A stretch of DNA of 64,000 nucleotides, from assembly GCA_036674765.1 (NCBI GenBank), contig JARVKI010000050.1, forward strand, positions 62,001 through 126,000, in the 5' to 3' direction. This DNA is from Seiridium cupressi. Taxonomy: Eukaryota > Ascomycota > Sordariomycetes > Amphisphaeriales > Sporocadaceae. Shown in pieces: positions 1 to 11,076 of the stretch; position 1 is the stretch's first letter, and every line of letters starts with the position of its first letter. The notes under the pieces are model-generated. The model was not told the DNA's origin and ran no database searches. It was given only the letters and a program-made list of their open reading frames with translations. The translations under genes and the position numbers were made by a program.

Positions 1-2443
1 TCGACTGTTGGGAGCCCTTGGCTCTGGCCTGCGGACTTTTTTCGTGCGCCTCCTCATTCTAGAAGTATGGTCTTGAGCCGGCTTCCACGAGTGGGGATAC
101 ACTAAAGCCTTTTGCCGACTTGTTTTCAGGGTCCCCTATGCTCTTCTCATACCTGCAGAAGTTCGAGCACGCGAAGTACTTGGGAAGCCCCATGGCTCGG
201 CGTTCTACCATAGCCGAGCACAGTGGTTCCGGTATTACTATAGCTGTGAAGCAGCGTGGAGGCTTGTGGCCTGATACTGAGATTCGTAGCTCCCGAGTGG
301 AAGCTACTTGGATCTTTCGAGCTCACCTGTCTTGGCAAATGAGTATTTGGATGCTTTGTAATGGGTCCCCTGAAGCCCACTCATGCCCGTCACCGTCAGG
401 AGGCTTGGGCATAACATTGGTTCTGATTAGACGCTTGACGCGATTGTGTCCTGTCATATAGCAACCGGGAGGTGCAACGGATGGAAGCTATTAAGCAGTA
501 GAATGGCCTTCTCAAAGGTCACTACCCAAGGCGCTGAAGCAGAACTGCATGATGCGGTTGGCAAATGGGTATGCTGCTGGACTCTGAGCCGCGCTTGCAG
601 CGAGGTCTATTGGCGGGTCTGACGCTTCAGCCAATGTGGTTGTGTGATGGGTCCCCAATCTTCTCAGCTAGATGGGAAGGATAACTCCCAAACGGCAAAA
701 GCGAGAACTGGTCGAGTAATGAAAAGTCTAATAGGAGTGGCAGACGTCACATAATACTCTATGGCAGGGAATTTTCGGTGGGTTTGACGAGCGCGAGTGG
801 CCACGGTCCAAGCTGCATCTAACTCGCCTCGAAGAGCACTGGCGACCCCGAGATGCAGTGAAATGCAGTACGTACATGGTATGCAGTTGGGATGCGGGCC
901 TTGGCAGGGTTGTGTAATCGTGGTAGGATCGGGGGCGAAGAGCTCCAGGGCTCCAGGCTCCAGGGCTCTAGGGCTCGCGCCAGCCGCTGACGGAGCAAGG
1001 TGCTGCGCGCTTCAGCCGGGGTGAGCTGATGTGATTCTCCAGATAGAGGCCCGTGTCAGCACGAACGATATGTTCACCCTAGCGGCATTCGCAGTGCCTT
1101 CTGCAAAGTACTCGTGATATGAGGGATTGCGTATGCTGGTCGAGGGTAATTTCACGTTTGGTGGCTCGCAGCCGATGCCGCCACTTGCACAGAGACAGGA
1201 CCCGTCGCTCTCGTCGCTGTTCACGGGTACTCCTAAGATGGTGCGCCGAAGCTCGCTAGCCCCGCTAATTCCCTGGGTGCATTACATTAGCAGGAACCAG
1301 TAGACGCACACAAGGGCCCTCGAACGCTCAGTGGAGGGGCCCGCCAGAAGGGCAGCACTGGCACTGACACTGGCACACACGCCTCCTGGCCCGTACCCCG
1401 GTCGCTGGTGTCAGGCTCAGGCTCTACCAGCCGAGGACTTTAAGGTTCTTTTGGCCCGTCCGTCGAGTTCAGGCTCACGCTGCTCAGTTCTGCAACTTCC
1501 AACCGTCAGTCTCCAGTCCCATCTCCCTACCTCGTACGCACGCAGCCAGCAACAATCCTCTCCGCCATCGCTGTCCTTCTCTCCTGCATCTGGGCATTTT
1601 GATGGAGCAGTGTCCTGTCTTTTAGAGTCTGCGTGGACTAGGCGATTTCTCGGGTTTCTTGTCTCTTCCCGGATCTCGAGTACTGTGCCACTTTGTAAAA
1701 AGGACTGGACTTGGCAGCGGCGGTCTGAGGTATTTGGTCTACTATTTGCCCAGCCTGAACGCACGAATCGAACCGATGCAGAGAATTGCATGCAACATCT
1801 CTGCCGACACGACCTGAAACGACAATTCCCTGATTCACCAGTCAACAACAATTCGTTTCGTCTACTTTGCTTGTCCACCTGCAAACCCCATCTCTGTGGG
1901 CGAATATTGTTTTCTGGCTCGTTGGGCTACTTACTGGCTTCGGGTTCGCCGCCATCGTAATTTTACCACCACGACCATAAACATCAACATTCAACCGAAG
2001 AAGCAGAACAAAATCCGAGCTGTCATCGACTTGGAGAGTTCAACAATCGGAAAAATCAAAGCTACAACAGATTCGAGCTTCCTCCGTGCTTTTGAGGCCC
2101 AATTCACTGAGGCTGGTTCATCACCGTCGGGAGCTTGCCCGCCTGCATTAACTACTCCGCATTGATCCTCAAACGCGTTCATCTCAATCAAGCAACTCGC
2201 AATCCACAAAGGGGCCCGTGGACCTGTTCTTCATTCCCTTATATACTATACCGGAATCATCAGGCCATCTCCTCCACCTAAGCAACATTCATAGCCTCGT
2301 GTGTTGTGGGTAGGGTCGAGTCATTCGCCGGAATCCTCAGCATTCGACATCTGTCTTAGCTGACCCGGTTTCGGTTTTTTTTCCCTTCTTGCAACGCATA
2401 CCCACACATCCCATCAACCTCGACACAGCTCGAATCAGACAAG
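1..2443. other. Intergenic region and probable long 5' leader of mub1
   Basis: No supportable gene. Both strands carry only short, low-complexity open frames with no family resemblance. The right part (about 1793-2443) has no ATG on the plus strand and contains fungal leader-like CAA/TCC-rich sequence and a pyrimidine tract just before the Mub1 start, so it is probably transcribed leader or promoter. A small GCTCCAGG iteration lies at 942-976. Confidence 0.5.
942..976. repeat. Short GC-rich direct repeat, 8-nt unit
   Basis: Four to five imperfect copies of GCTCCAGG/GCTCTAGG follow one another with 7-8 nt periodicity. It lies in non-coding DNA upstream of mub1. This is ordinary slippage-type sequence with no evident function. 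Confidence 0.6.
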
Positions 2444-4366
2444 ATGAGGGAAGTCAATTTCAGCATTCCGAATGTCAACAAGGCATCAGTGGGCATCACT
2501 ACCGCCCTTTATGACAGACGGGCTCTTGACTGCACATCGACACTGCCGCTGATCAACTCATTGAATCACCTCGCGTACCTCACGACATCCTCGGCTCGAA
2601 TTCGAGACATCCTCACTGTTGATGGCGGCATCGAGCGTCTCGTGTGCATCCTGAAGCAGGGCCGAAGCAAGGATATGATGGATATGTGGAAATGGAATCT
2701 TGCCTTCCAGTGCGTTGTCAACATAGGGGTTCGCGGCACCGAGGGTGTCCGCACACGCGTGGTGGAGGCTGACATGGTTCCTGTCATCGCTACCATTCTT
2801 GACAATTACATCAAGGTGATCGAGAAATGTCGCGAGAAGGCGGAAGAGGCGAAGCAGAAACACATGACCGACCACCACCATCGGCATCGAAGTCACTCCC
2901 ATCGGGACTCTTCAGCGAAATCATCGTCCTTCAGCAACCGCTCGGGCCGCAATGATCTCGAGCAGCGTTCCTTCCGCCGCCAGGCACCACCTCCTACGAT
3001 CGATGTCTCGGCCGCCAGCTTTGCAGGTCCATCGACCCTGACTACAGCTGAGCATGGGAACCTCGAGGCTACACCCACGGTCCCCTCGTTCCCAGTTACT
3101 TCCCCTCCTGAGCGGTCCGCTTTCCCCAGCCATCGACACCATCATCACCACCATCACCACCACAGCCACCGTCACGAATCGCGTCCAACTGTTGCGTCTT
3201 CGTCCCGCCTGTCCATTCAGCCGCTCGCCAGTGCTATCCCTAACATGAGCTTGGATGGTACTGTCGATGGCTTCATTCGTCCTGTGCGGGACGTCGACCG
3301 ACTGCCTTCAATGGTGCCTGTCTTCCCCCATCCGAACCTCAACGTGTCGCAACCCGCGTCTCCTACCACGCCGCTGCCGCCTCCGCAGGTTCGGTCACCC
3401 ACCGTGCGACCGGCCTCGGCGCTTGGCCCCAATGCACGAACACGCAGACGCCCCTCGATCAGACATCAGAATTCTACAGCCGATGCCTCAATCGACGCGG
3501 ACGAGCTGAATACTGATAGCGTGCAATCGGACGAATCACAGGATGCAGAGATGTCTGGGACTAATGAGATTCAGCCTGCTGTTGGGTTTCAGGATATTGC
3601 TATGGAAGAGGGTGACAGCACCTTGGCTGGCACAGCACTCGAGCTGACTACACCAACTGTCTCCGAGGTCCCCGAGGCTGGCACGTTCAACATCACCCAC
3701 CGGGCACCCATCGATGGTAGCATTCCGACGAACAACACCACGCCAGTTCCTACTATTGGACTTTCTCCCAATCGACCCGTAATCCCCACTCCTCAGCCTA
3801 CTCTCCCTACCCACACAGCCATGCCGCGATATCTCCTAGACCGGCCTCTACCCTCCAACTCCAACCCACAAATGCTTGCAGCAATGCCAAGGGAAGAGGA
3901 CGTCCTGATGTCCCTGCAGCTCCTAGCGTATGTGTCAAAGTACTGCAACCTACGATCATATTTTCAGAACAGTCACCTTGTTCCTAAACTCAAGATCGGC
4001 AAGGAGCTGCAACTTCTTGATGGTGACAATGCTACCCCCGAGCCCGCGGAGGAGGAGGAGTTGGAGGAGGAATACCTCCTTCCCAACGACTTCAACATTT
4101 TCCCGCTGGTGGAAAAGTTCACTGTCCGATACCACAGCACTGATATGCAATACTGGGCCGGAGTTGTTATGCGAAACCTGTGCCGCAAGGACGATACCCG
4201 TGGAGGCATCCGACAGTGTGCCTACTACCAATGCGGGAAATGGGAGGAATTTACACGGCAATTTGCTAAGTGCCGTCGGTGCCGTCGAACCAAGTACTGC
4301 AGCAAAGAGTGTCAGAAGAGTGCCTGGGCATTCCATCGCCACTGGTGTGTCCAGGCGTCGCAATGA
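2444..4366 (+). CDS. MYND zinc-finger protein Mub1/SamB
   Basis: Uninterrupted 640-residue protein. The N-terminal ~140 residues (starting MREVNFSIPNVNKASVG) match the conserved armadillo-like region of the Mub1/SamB family. The C-terminus (about residues 592-635) is a MYND finger with the Cys/His series CxxxxC, CxxC, CxxxC, HxxxC. The middle is disordered and Ser/Pro/Thr-rich, with two His-rich tracts near residues 144-155 and 230-245. In yeast Mub1 works with the ligases Ubr2 and Rad6 to ubiquitinate the proteasome transcription factor Rpn4; Aspergillus SamB affects septation and morphogenesis. The role here is inferred from the family. The start follows a long ATG-free stretch and is the first ATG in frame. 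A second MYND-family identity is unlikely given the N-terminal match. Confidence 0.93.
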   Translation: MREVNFSIPNVNKASVGITTALYDRRALDCTSTLPLINSLNHLAYLTTSSARIRDILTVDGGIERLVCILKQGRSKDMMDMWKWNLAFQCVVNIGVRGTEGVRTRVVEADMVPVIATILDNYIKVIEKCREKAEEAKQKHMTDHHHRHRSHSHRDSSAKSSSFSNRSGRNDLEQRSFRRQAPPPTIDVSAASFAGPSTLTTAEHGNLEATPTVPSFPVTSPPERSAFPSHRHHHHHHHHHSHRHESRPTVASSSRLSIQPLASAIPNMSLDGTVDGFIRPVRDVDRLPSMVPVFPHPNLNVSQPASPTTPLPPPQVRSPTVRPASALGPNARTRRRPSIRHQNSTADASIDADELNTDSVQSDESQDAEMSGTNEIQPAVGFQDIAMEEGDSTLAGTALELTTPTVSEVPEAGTFNITHRAPIDGSIPTNNTTPVPTIGLSPNRPVIPTPQPTLPTHTAMPRYLLDRPLPSNSNPQMLAAMPREEDVLMSLQLLAYVSKYCNLRSYFQNSHLVPKLKIGKELQLLDGDNATPEPAEEEELEEEYLLPNDFNIFPLVEKFTVRYHSTDMQYWAGVVMRNLCRKDDTRGGIRQCAYYQCGKWEEFTRQFAKCRRCRRTKYCSKECQKSAWAFHRHWCVQASQ

Positions 4367-5715
4367 CCTTACGACTATAACGATCTTGACAACTCTACCA
4401 TTCTGCTCCGGCGTTATTCAGCATAATGTCTATTTCACGCATGATCGATTTCATTCATCGATTGAAACTGCATGGCGAAGCAAGCATCTCACGAAACACG
4501 GCGTCTGCGTTCTGATACCACTGCTATTAATTCTTGCATCCCGGATTTCTTTTGTCGTCTTTTGGTTTTGGGATTCACGCGTTCTCGGAGTTCGGGCATG
4601 TTTAACGTCACCATCCGCCAAACGTTCGTCTGGCCAACCTGGCGGGCATCGGTCTCATCGCACATTGGGAGGAAATTGTCAGCTCTTCGCCATCAGACAG
4701 TCCTTCCGCGGACGTGACACCACGAATACTGACTTGGCTGGAGACTTTCACTCGAGACGGATTTGGCCGGAAAACTTGACATGACACGCGTCCTCACAGG
4801 GCATAGCTCTACATTTTCCTTGACTGCAATTTACCAGGAGCCAAAGGGTTTCCCACATCGTTACGAGTTTGGCTTATGGTCCACCACGATAGGTGAAAGA
4901 TTTGGGATCACGCACCCGTCGCCTTGCGTCGTCGACCGTGCCGCCAGCTATCTTCCCATAAGGTGTTTTGTCTGATTGGAAGCATCCACCTCGCGCCGGG
5001 TGATTTCTTGAGGAACCGAAGGTCGGGCTCGGAATGGCGGAGTACCGTCATTTGACTACTGAACGTTTCATTGCGTTTGGGACATGGGATGAAGATAGTA
5101 ATTGGACGAATGGGACGCTCTTAACGCCGACCATGACATGGCGGTGCCGCGCACCATATCAAGACCAGGCTCGTGTAGTAGCCCCGTCTTAGGGAAATTA
5201 CTGGTTTGAGGGATTAGATTCCGGGGTTATGGAAGCTCATGACGGTTGAGTGTCCAAACTATGCCTCAACAACGGCCCCCCTCTGTTTGTATCTCTATAT
5301 CACGTGGAGAAAAGAAAGATCATGAACCCATGATTGCCGTTCTACTTGTCTGCATTGGCCTCCGTGATAGCGTGCACATCAATGTTTTGTCCCAGTAAAT
5401 ACGGCTGCACATATCCCATAGTGGCAAGCTGATGGGGGAGTACTAGATAGACTTGCTTTAGAAAAAAAGCTTGAATCGATGTTGGCTTCTGGGCGTCAAG
5501 TAAGAAGCACATGGACAAAGAGTCGAGTATTAACTTGAAAGATTCAGGTTGTGTACTAGCAAATCGAGTTCCCTGATCAGGTTTTGTTTTCCTCCGTTAC
5601 CCCTGTTGAATAACTTATATACTGTAAATCTTCGCGTCCAGGTCAGGATACTAGGCATTCCACGGGAACCATTGATATTCACCCTCCGGTGTAGGAGGAT
5701 ATCAACGTGGTTCAT

Positions 5716-5820
5716 GGGGTAATAGAGTTCAGACTTCGCTCGTGGGGTAATAGAGTTCAGACTTCGCTCGTGGGGTAATAGAGTTCAGACTTCGCTCGTG
5801 GGGTAATAGAGTTTAGACTT
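5716..5820. repeat. Minisatellite, 28-bp unit, about 3.8 copies
   Basis: Copies begin at 5716, 5744, 5772 and 5800, exactly 28 bp apart; the unit starts GGGGTAATAGAGTT. The first three copies are essentially identical and the last is partial with one C-to-T change. The array is non-coding and has no internal palindrome. Confidence 0.92.
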
Positions 5821-8690
5821 GGGCGCCTGAGCCGTGGAAGGTGGGAGTTGGGATCGGGCTGAATTAGGGTTCTAGGTCGCCCTGATCGTGTCATGGAGCG
5901 ATTGCCCCCCTTCAGATACACTACTCAGGAATACAGACACGTTGGGCATGTCATTCCTCGAAAAGTAACAGGCAGTCTACTCAACATCGGCCCTGGACAG
6001 GTTTTGAACTTGATACTGGTACGTATGATAATCAATAATAACTGAACAGGTGACGGCGTGAAGCCTCACGAATACCGACGAAGACTCACTGTGGGTCCCT
6101 GAAGCCGTAAAGCTATTCAATACATAAAGAATAGGAAAGGGATACTCTATTGACAGAAGACATGCATACGAGCTACATCAAGTCACAACACAGCAACGAT
6201 CATCGAGATTTCATAAACATCGCACAGTCGACACTGGCCCGACTATACGGATGTTAAGTTCGCTCTATCTCGCTAGCTGATTCTAGCCTGTATTGATGTT
6301 TACAGTGCTCAAGGGTGTGTTTATCTGATCTCGTAGGCGGTGATGTATTGTGATATGCCGGTGTGTGTCTCGCATCTTGCCTCTCCTCGCAAGGCTATAA
6401 TCGTGATTGACCAAGCTAATGACTTCCACGTAATCGTTCAATGTCTCTCGTGGGTCATTGAGACAGCAACACCTTCCTAGCTCTGTCGACGCTGATGGTC
6501 GTTGTACGAAACTACTCCTCGCTTATATGATCCGGAATATTCTACCTACCTTGAAACTCCTGCATTCCTTATGCAGCACGAGTGTCATTCCGCGTGCGGT
6601 CAACATTGGCTACTCAGCTTTCTTTGCACCAAAAAACAAGAGTGATCAGGTCATGTCAGTAACATATATTGGCTGGTGAGGACTAGAATGAGATATGAAA
6701 GGAAGAAAACATTGTAGTACGATTCGGAAGGAGATTTTGCGGACCCCCTTGAGTTCCAAGAACAACTCACAAGGTCGCTATAGATATGACCAAAGCTGGG
6801 ATCCAGGCTGAAACTTTGGTTCTGCTCCATCGATGCCAGCCTACTTTCCATGACCTCATGGCGATAGTCTTCTCTCCAGGGTCTCCCTAGCAAGACTGCA
6901 ATAATTAGATGGAGTCTGCGTCCGAATTTAGGTTGCCCACTCAGCCATCTGGAGGATACCTAACATTAGACTACGTTGGTGAGGAGACATGCTATTGCCA
7001 AACTTGCCATGCCTTCACAGGTGTAGGATCTAAGGCCTCGGTTTGCTCGCATGATTTGAAAGTTTTGTTGGACAATTACGCATTTCACTTCATCTTCTGC
7101 AAACACCCTTTGGCGGCAAAGGTTATGAGCTTTCAAGCTCTCGCGCCCGAAACCTGAAACTCCGTTGAGCATATACATAGACGAGAAAGTGATGGCAGTT
7201 TCACGAAGGCCGTGAAAACCGTGTGAGAGACAAATCTTTCATAGTGACGACCCAAGTGTCTGGCTGCTCCCCTCACCTGGAAAATTAAAATAGTATTATT
7301 CTGCGTCAATCCAGTGGAGGAAAGGGTAGACACACTTCGAGCCGACTGGAACAAAATACTTAGCGAAATCAAACACAGAGCCGGTCAGTTGAGACTGGAA
7401 GAAAGCCTCTTTCTCGCATAACACCACCGGATCGACTCCACAAATGACTTGCGAATTACGTAGAGACCTGAATTACTGAAGACACCAGTCTTGGCTGTAG
7501 CTGGTTCTCTTGTTGGTACCTCTTACCAAATGCCAATTGTTGTTCCCCTCATCAGGAAAAGAAAGAGCGGTCTGAGTGATACGAAAAGAACCGTTAGATC
7601 AATAGCCCAATAGAAACAGTGTTCCACATGTGCAGGCTGAGAAGGCTTGTAGTATGTTCCACCCAAAATAGATCGCCAGTTGGCTACCTAGGTAAACTCT
7701 CGCCGGTGGTGTGGCGAGCTAAAACATCGTCTTGTTAGGAGGAGGACAAGGGAAGCGCTCTATGATGGGAATTGGACGATTTTAAGATCCTATGGCGGAA
7801 ATATACTGCCTCGACCTGACGCGAACAGCGAGAGAATGTGGTTTCCTATGGAGATTTATTCGCGTATCACATAAGTCCAGCTCAGCGTGGCTATCACAAA
7901 CAGGTTAGCCAGGCTGTCGATGTAATGATCAAGGCCACACAAGTGAAAGTGATGCGCTTATCATATGCCCCGTACCTGTACACTGAGAATCATGGCGGAT
8001 GCTAGTAGTTTTACACCCATGATTACAAACGACTCATGCCCGTATAGCCGCTTGCGTAGTCTTCCATTCATCTAGTCAGATTCTTCTTTCCCCTTTTTAA
8101 ATCGTGACAGGAAATCTGAATGGGTTGACACGGAGCCTGAGCATGCCATCGAAAGGACCGTTGTGGAGGCGGACACGCTGACTTCTGAGACAGGGGAATC
8201 GGGGACTCCTTCTTGTACGCACCGAGTAGTGACCATGAACTGCACATGACGGGTGAAGCATGGTCAGCATAGACTTCAGAGGCCATGTGGGTCAAGAAGC
8301 ACGAAAAGCTTAGATCGTCCGAACTCAAACAGTCTTGAATCCGCACCGGTTGCACTAAGGACCGGAGCCGTTCCGTAGTAAACGCCCGGAGAGGTCCATG
8401 TTTCCATGTTTGTCTGACGCCAGGTCCTCAGATGACAAGTTCAGAGTAGTAGTTTTAGTGTTGCTGCTCTTCTTCGGTTGTTCTTCATTGATTGTGGGCA
8501 GCCATCGCCCAGCCCTACTGTAGATTCGGCGCCAGGCTCCAGAAGCTCAGCACTCAAGCTCAGCACTCAATCTCCGTCTCGACTGCCATTAATTCTTCAT
8601 TTTTATTGCTGAGACTAGTACGTCCCTTGTCATCATATATTTAGATTAGGCTTGAACAAATGACAGCGAACCCCCAGGATATCACAACAC

Positions 8691-8768
8691 AGCACAGCAC
8701 AGCACAGCACAGCACAGCACAGCACAGCACAGCACAGCACAGCACAGCACAGCACAGCACAGCACAGC
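8691..8768. repeat. (AGCAC)n pentanucleotide microsatellite
   Basis: About 15 perfect copies of AGCAC, roughly 0.7 kb upstream of the eIF4E start. The reverse strand happens to be open and would give a Cys-Ala-Val-Leu repeat, which I regard as an artefact. Confidence 0.97.
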
Positions 8769-9494
8769 CAGATCAGTAGGAAGGATTTCACAGCGTATAA
8801 TGACTGTGTATGTGCGCCGCCTTCATGTCGGTACTGGCTGGTGTTGGGTGTGTACCTTAAGCCACCAGGGGCCCAAGGTCGCACAGCGGACCTGGCCTCT
8901 GGTTGTTGGCGAATCGGCGGTCATTAGGGACCTTGGACCGGTGATGGCGGCTCTCATTCGCCAGTGAATCAAGATGCGACCCCTGTTGTAGGGCCCGGGT
9001 TAGCGCAGCCCGTGGATCTGCCCGTTGGGCCCTTGACCCCTGACGGACGAGGCCCCGCCTGCAGCAGGTGGCTTACCGGGCTCTGGAGTAACTTGAATGT
9101 CGTTTCAGTTCCTCAACCACGGAACTGTCGTGCTGAAACGTATGATACCTTTGTACGACGCCGGCCTTTATTGTTCCTGTGCTGAGGTGACCGACTTCCA
9201 CGACTTCCAAAGTGGCTTTGTCTCTTCCTCCTCCCTTCTCACCTCTTCCTACCGCTCCTCCTTTCAACCCCTCATCCTCCTAGGAGAGCCCCTCGTTTCG
9301 GTGTCGTAGCTGCAAATCCCACTGCTACTACTGCAAGGCCAAACCAACAGCCCGTGGCGTACCCTTCCATAGTTTGCGGATACTGCATATCAAAGTCTAA
9401 TTCTCTGCGGTATTGAAGTAGCTTAGTGCCCTTGAATACCTCGAAAAGTCCACTGCGCTGTCGTAATCCGACCCGGGACGGAAGAGACCACAAG

Positions 9495-10465
9495 ATGGCA
9501 GGAAGACCGAGGTTGGGCATGTTCACCAGTGGACTGTCCTCGCTCTCTCAGAGCGCCAGCGACCCAAGCTCGCCCAACGTCAGTTCTCCGGCCGAGCAGC
9601 GAGCAGGCGCAAAGGCCAATATGTTCCAGTCGATGCGCTTGCCGACGCAGCACGTCTGGGTGTGCTACTTCGATAAGTAAGACGTCGCCCGCCCTTCGAA
9701 ACATCCACCTCCGGGGCTCGTAGCTGTGAAAGAAAATCCCTCCACCCTTTGCTAACATACCGACTGCTTCTAGGCAAGTCAAGGACCAAAAAAAGCCCGA
9801 AGACGGCGAGTACAATGCCACGCTCGAGCAGCTCGACACGGAGATCAAGTCGGTGGCCGACTTCTGGCGGTACGAGAACAACGTTCCCGTCGAACAGATC
9901 AAGATGCGCGAGTCCATCTATCTGTTTAAGGAGGGCTACAAGCCAATCTGGGAGGACCGCCGCAACATCCTGGGAGGGTCATGGACGTTCCGTGTGCCCA
10001 AGAGCTCAGGAAGGGAATTCTGGAAGTGGATCCAGCTCATGGCTATCAGCGAGACCTTTGAGGGCGTGCTTGACACAGGTGAGTGTGCCATCACGTGGAT
10101 TCCCGGGCTATGGAAGAACAAGCTGACGAGTACCTCTGCTACTAGGCGACCAAATCTGTGGCGTGGGCCTCTCCGTACGCTTCAACTCGCACCTCATCTC
10201 CATCTGGCACCGAGACGCCTCCAAGCAGAAGTCAATCGACGGGCTGCTAGAGGTCGTACTAACATCTCTGCCTGAGGAACTGAAGCCAAAGGGTCCTGAC
10301 AACTATTTTTACAAGAAGCACGCAGACCACGTCGGCTTCAAGGCACCACCCGAACTCCAGGCTGTCTTGGATTCGCAGAAGAGAGCGCAAGAGATAGCTG
10401 CGGCCAAAGCATCGGCTCCAGCGCCGACTGAGACCAAGGCTGAGACAGAGGCAAGTAAGGAATAG
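9495..10465 (+). CDS. Class II eIF4E-like cap-binding protein
   Basis: Three exons, 9495-9676, 9774-10078 and 10146-10465. Introns have GTAAGA...TAG and GTGAGT...TAG borders and all phases close. It binds the mRNA 5' cap in the cytoplasm. The first cap-site tryptophan lies in HVWVCYFDK, where the position of the second aromatic of canonical eIF4E (WxxW) is Tyr; the other stacking Trp lies in FKEGYKPIWED. That FKEG-KPxWED form and the W-to-Y change are typical of class II (eIF4E2/4EHP) rather than canonical eIF4E. A long insert separates strands 1 and 2, and the C-terminus ends in an Ala/Thr/Glu-rich tail. The family suggests a regulatory or stress role, such as cap competition, rather than bulk initiation. 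Calling it a repressor would be inference. The start is the ATG opening exon 1 (MAGRPRLGMFTSG). Confidence 0.9.
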
Positions 10466-11076
10466 GCCCTGGTACATTTGTGAGGATTATAGTGTGCAGA
10501 AAGCTGGGCAACGAACACGCAACGCCGGCGTGGGAGATGATATCCCCAAAACACTCTGGCGGCTATCCAATTAGCCAAGCCTCGAGATACTGCATAACAT
10601 TGGCGTTATGGACAGAACTGAAGATATATATGCCTCTATATGGAGGCTCGCATCTCAAAACAACATGAGCAAACAGTTATGTACCCGAAAATGCAGATCA
10701 GGGTACTACATATAGCGGCCATGAGACGTCCGGCTCGTCCCCTAGTTGGAGGGAGTGCCGCCTTCTTCCACGACTCCTTGCTCCTTCGTATCTTTCGTTG
10801 ACCAGTGATGTCGTGCCTTAATGATGTCAAGTCCCACGTGATCGAGGAATCACCACAGTCAGGTATGATGATCCACTGTTCTTCCTCATCAGCCAGATCG
10901 ACTGCCGCCGCGAGACCACCAGCAGCTGTGCCTAGGACAACAAAGGTAAGGGACTCCACGGCTCAGCCAGGCCCCTGTCGTCTCGCATCATGTGCTACGC
11001 TTCTACTGACCCAGGTATGGTAAGCCAGCTCCTAAGCTCATCAGATTATTCCGTCTTCATACCATTGCCCCCTCCT
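10466..11076. other. Intergenic region between convergent genes
   Basis: Probable 3' flanks of the eIF4E gene (+) and the EF-hand gene (-). No coding or RNA feature recognised. Confidence 0.5.

Larger units (their letters stand above)
4367..9494. other. Gene-poor 5.1-kb intergenic region
   Basis: I find no gene here. Open frames are all below about 100 codons, without splice-linked partners or recognisable motifs. The region holds a 28-bp minisatellite (5716-5820) and a pentanucleotide microsatellite (8691-8768). The last few hundred bases, rich in CTC/CCT, are probably the promoter and leader of the eIF4E gene. No terminal inverted repeats or transposase-like frames were seen. Confidence 0.5.

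Noticed and set aside
120..461. 113-codon open frame at the left edge
   Set aside because: No motif, no codon or splice support, and an overlapping frame on the other strand. Probably chance.
1331..1960. Overlapping 209- and 155-codon frames on opposite strands
   Set aside because: GC-rich intergenic DNA, no domain, and partly overlapping the AUG-free leader of mub1.
8633..8884. Reverse-strand frame with Cys-Ala-Val-Leu repeats
   Set aside because: It is only the translation of the AGCAC microsatellite, with no support outside it.
9000..9070. tRNA-like A-box sequence (TTAGCGCAG...)
   Set aside because: No matching B box (GTTCGA) or acceptor stem follows. No tRNA was found elsewhere in the window either.
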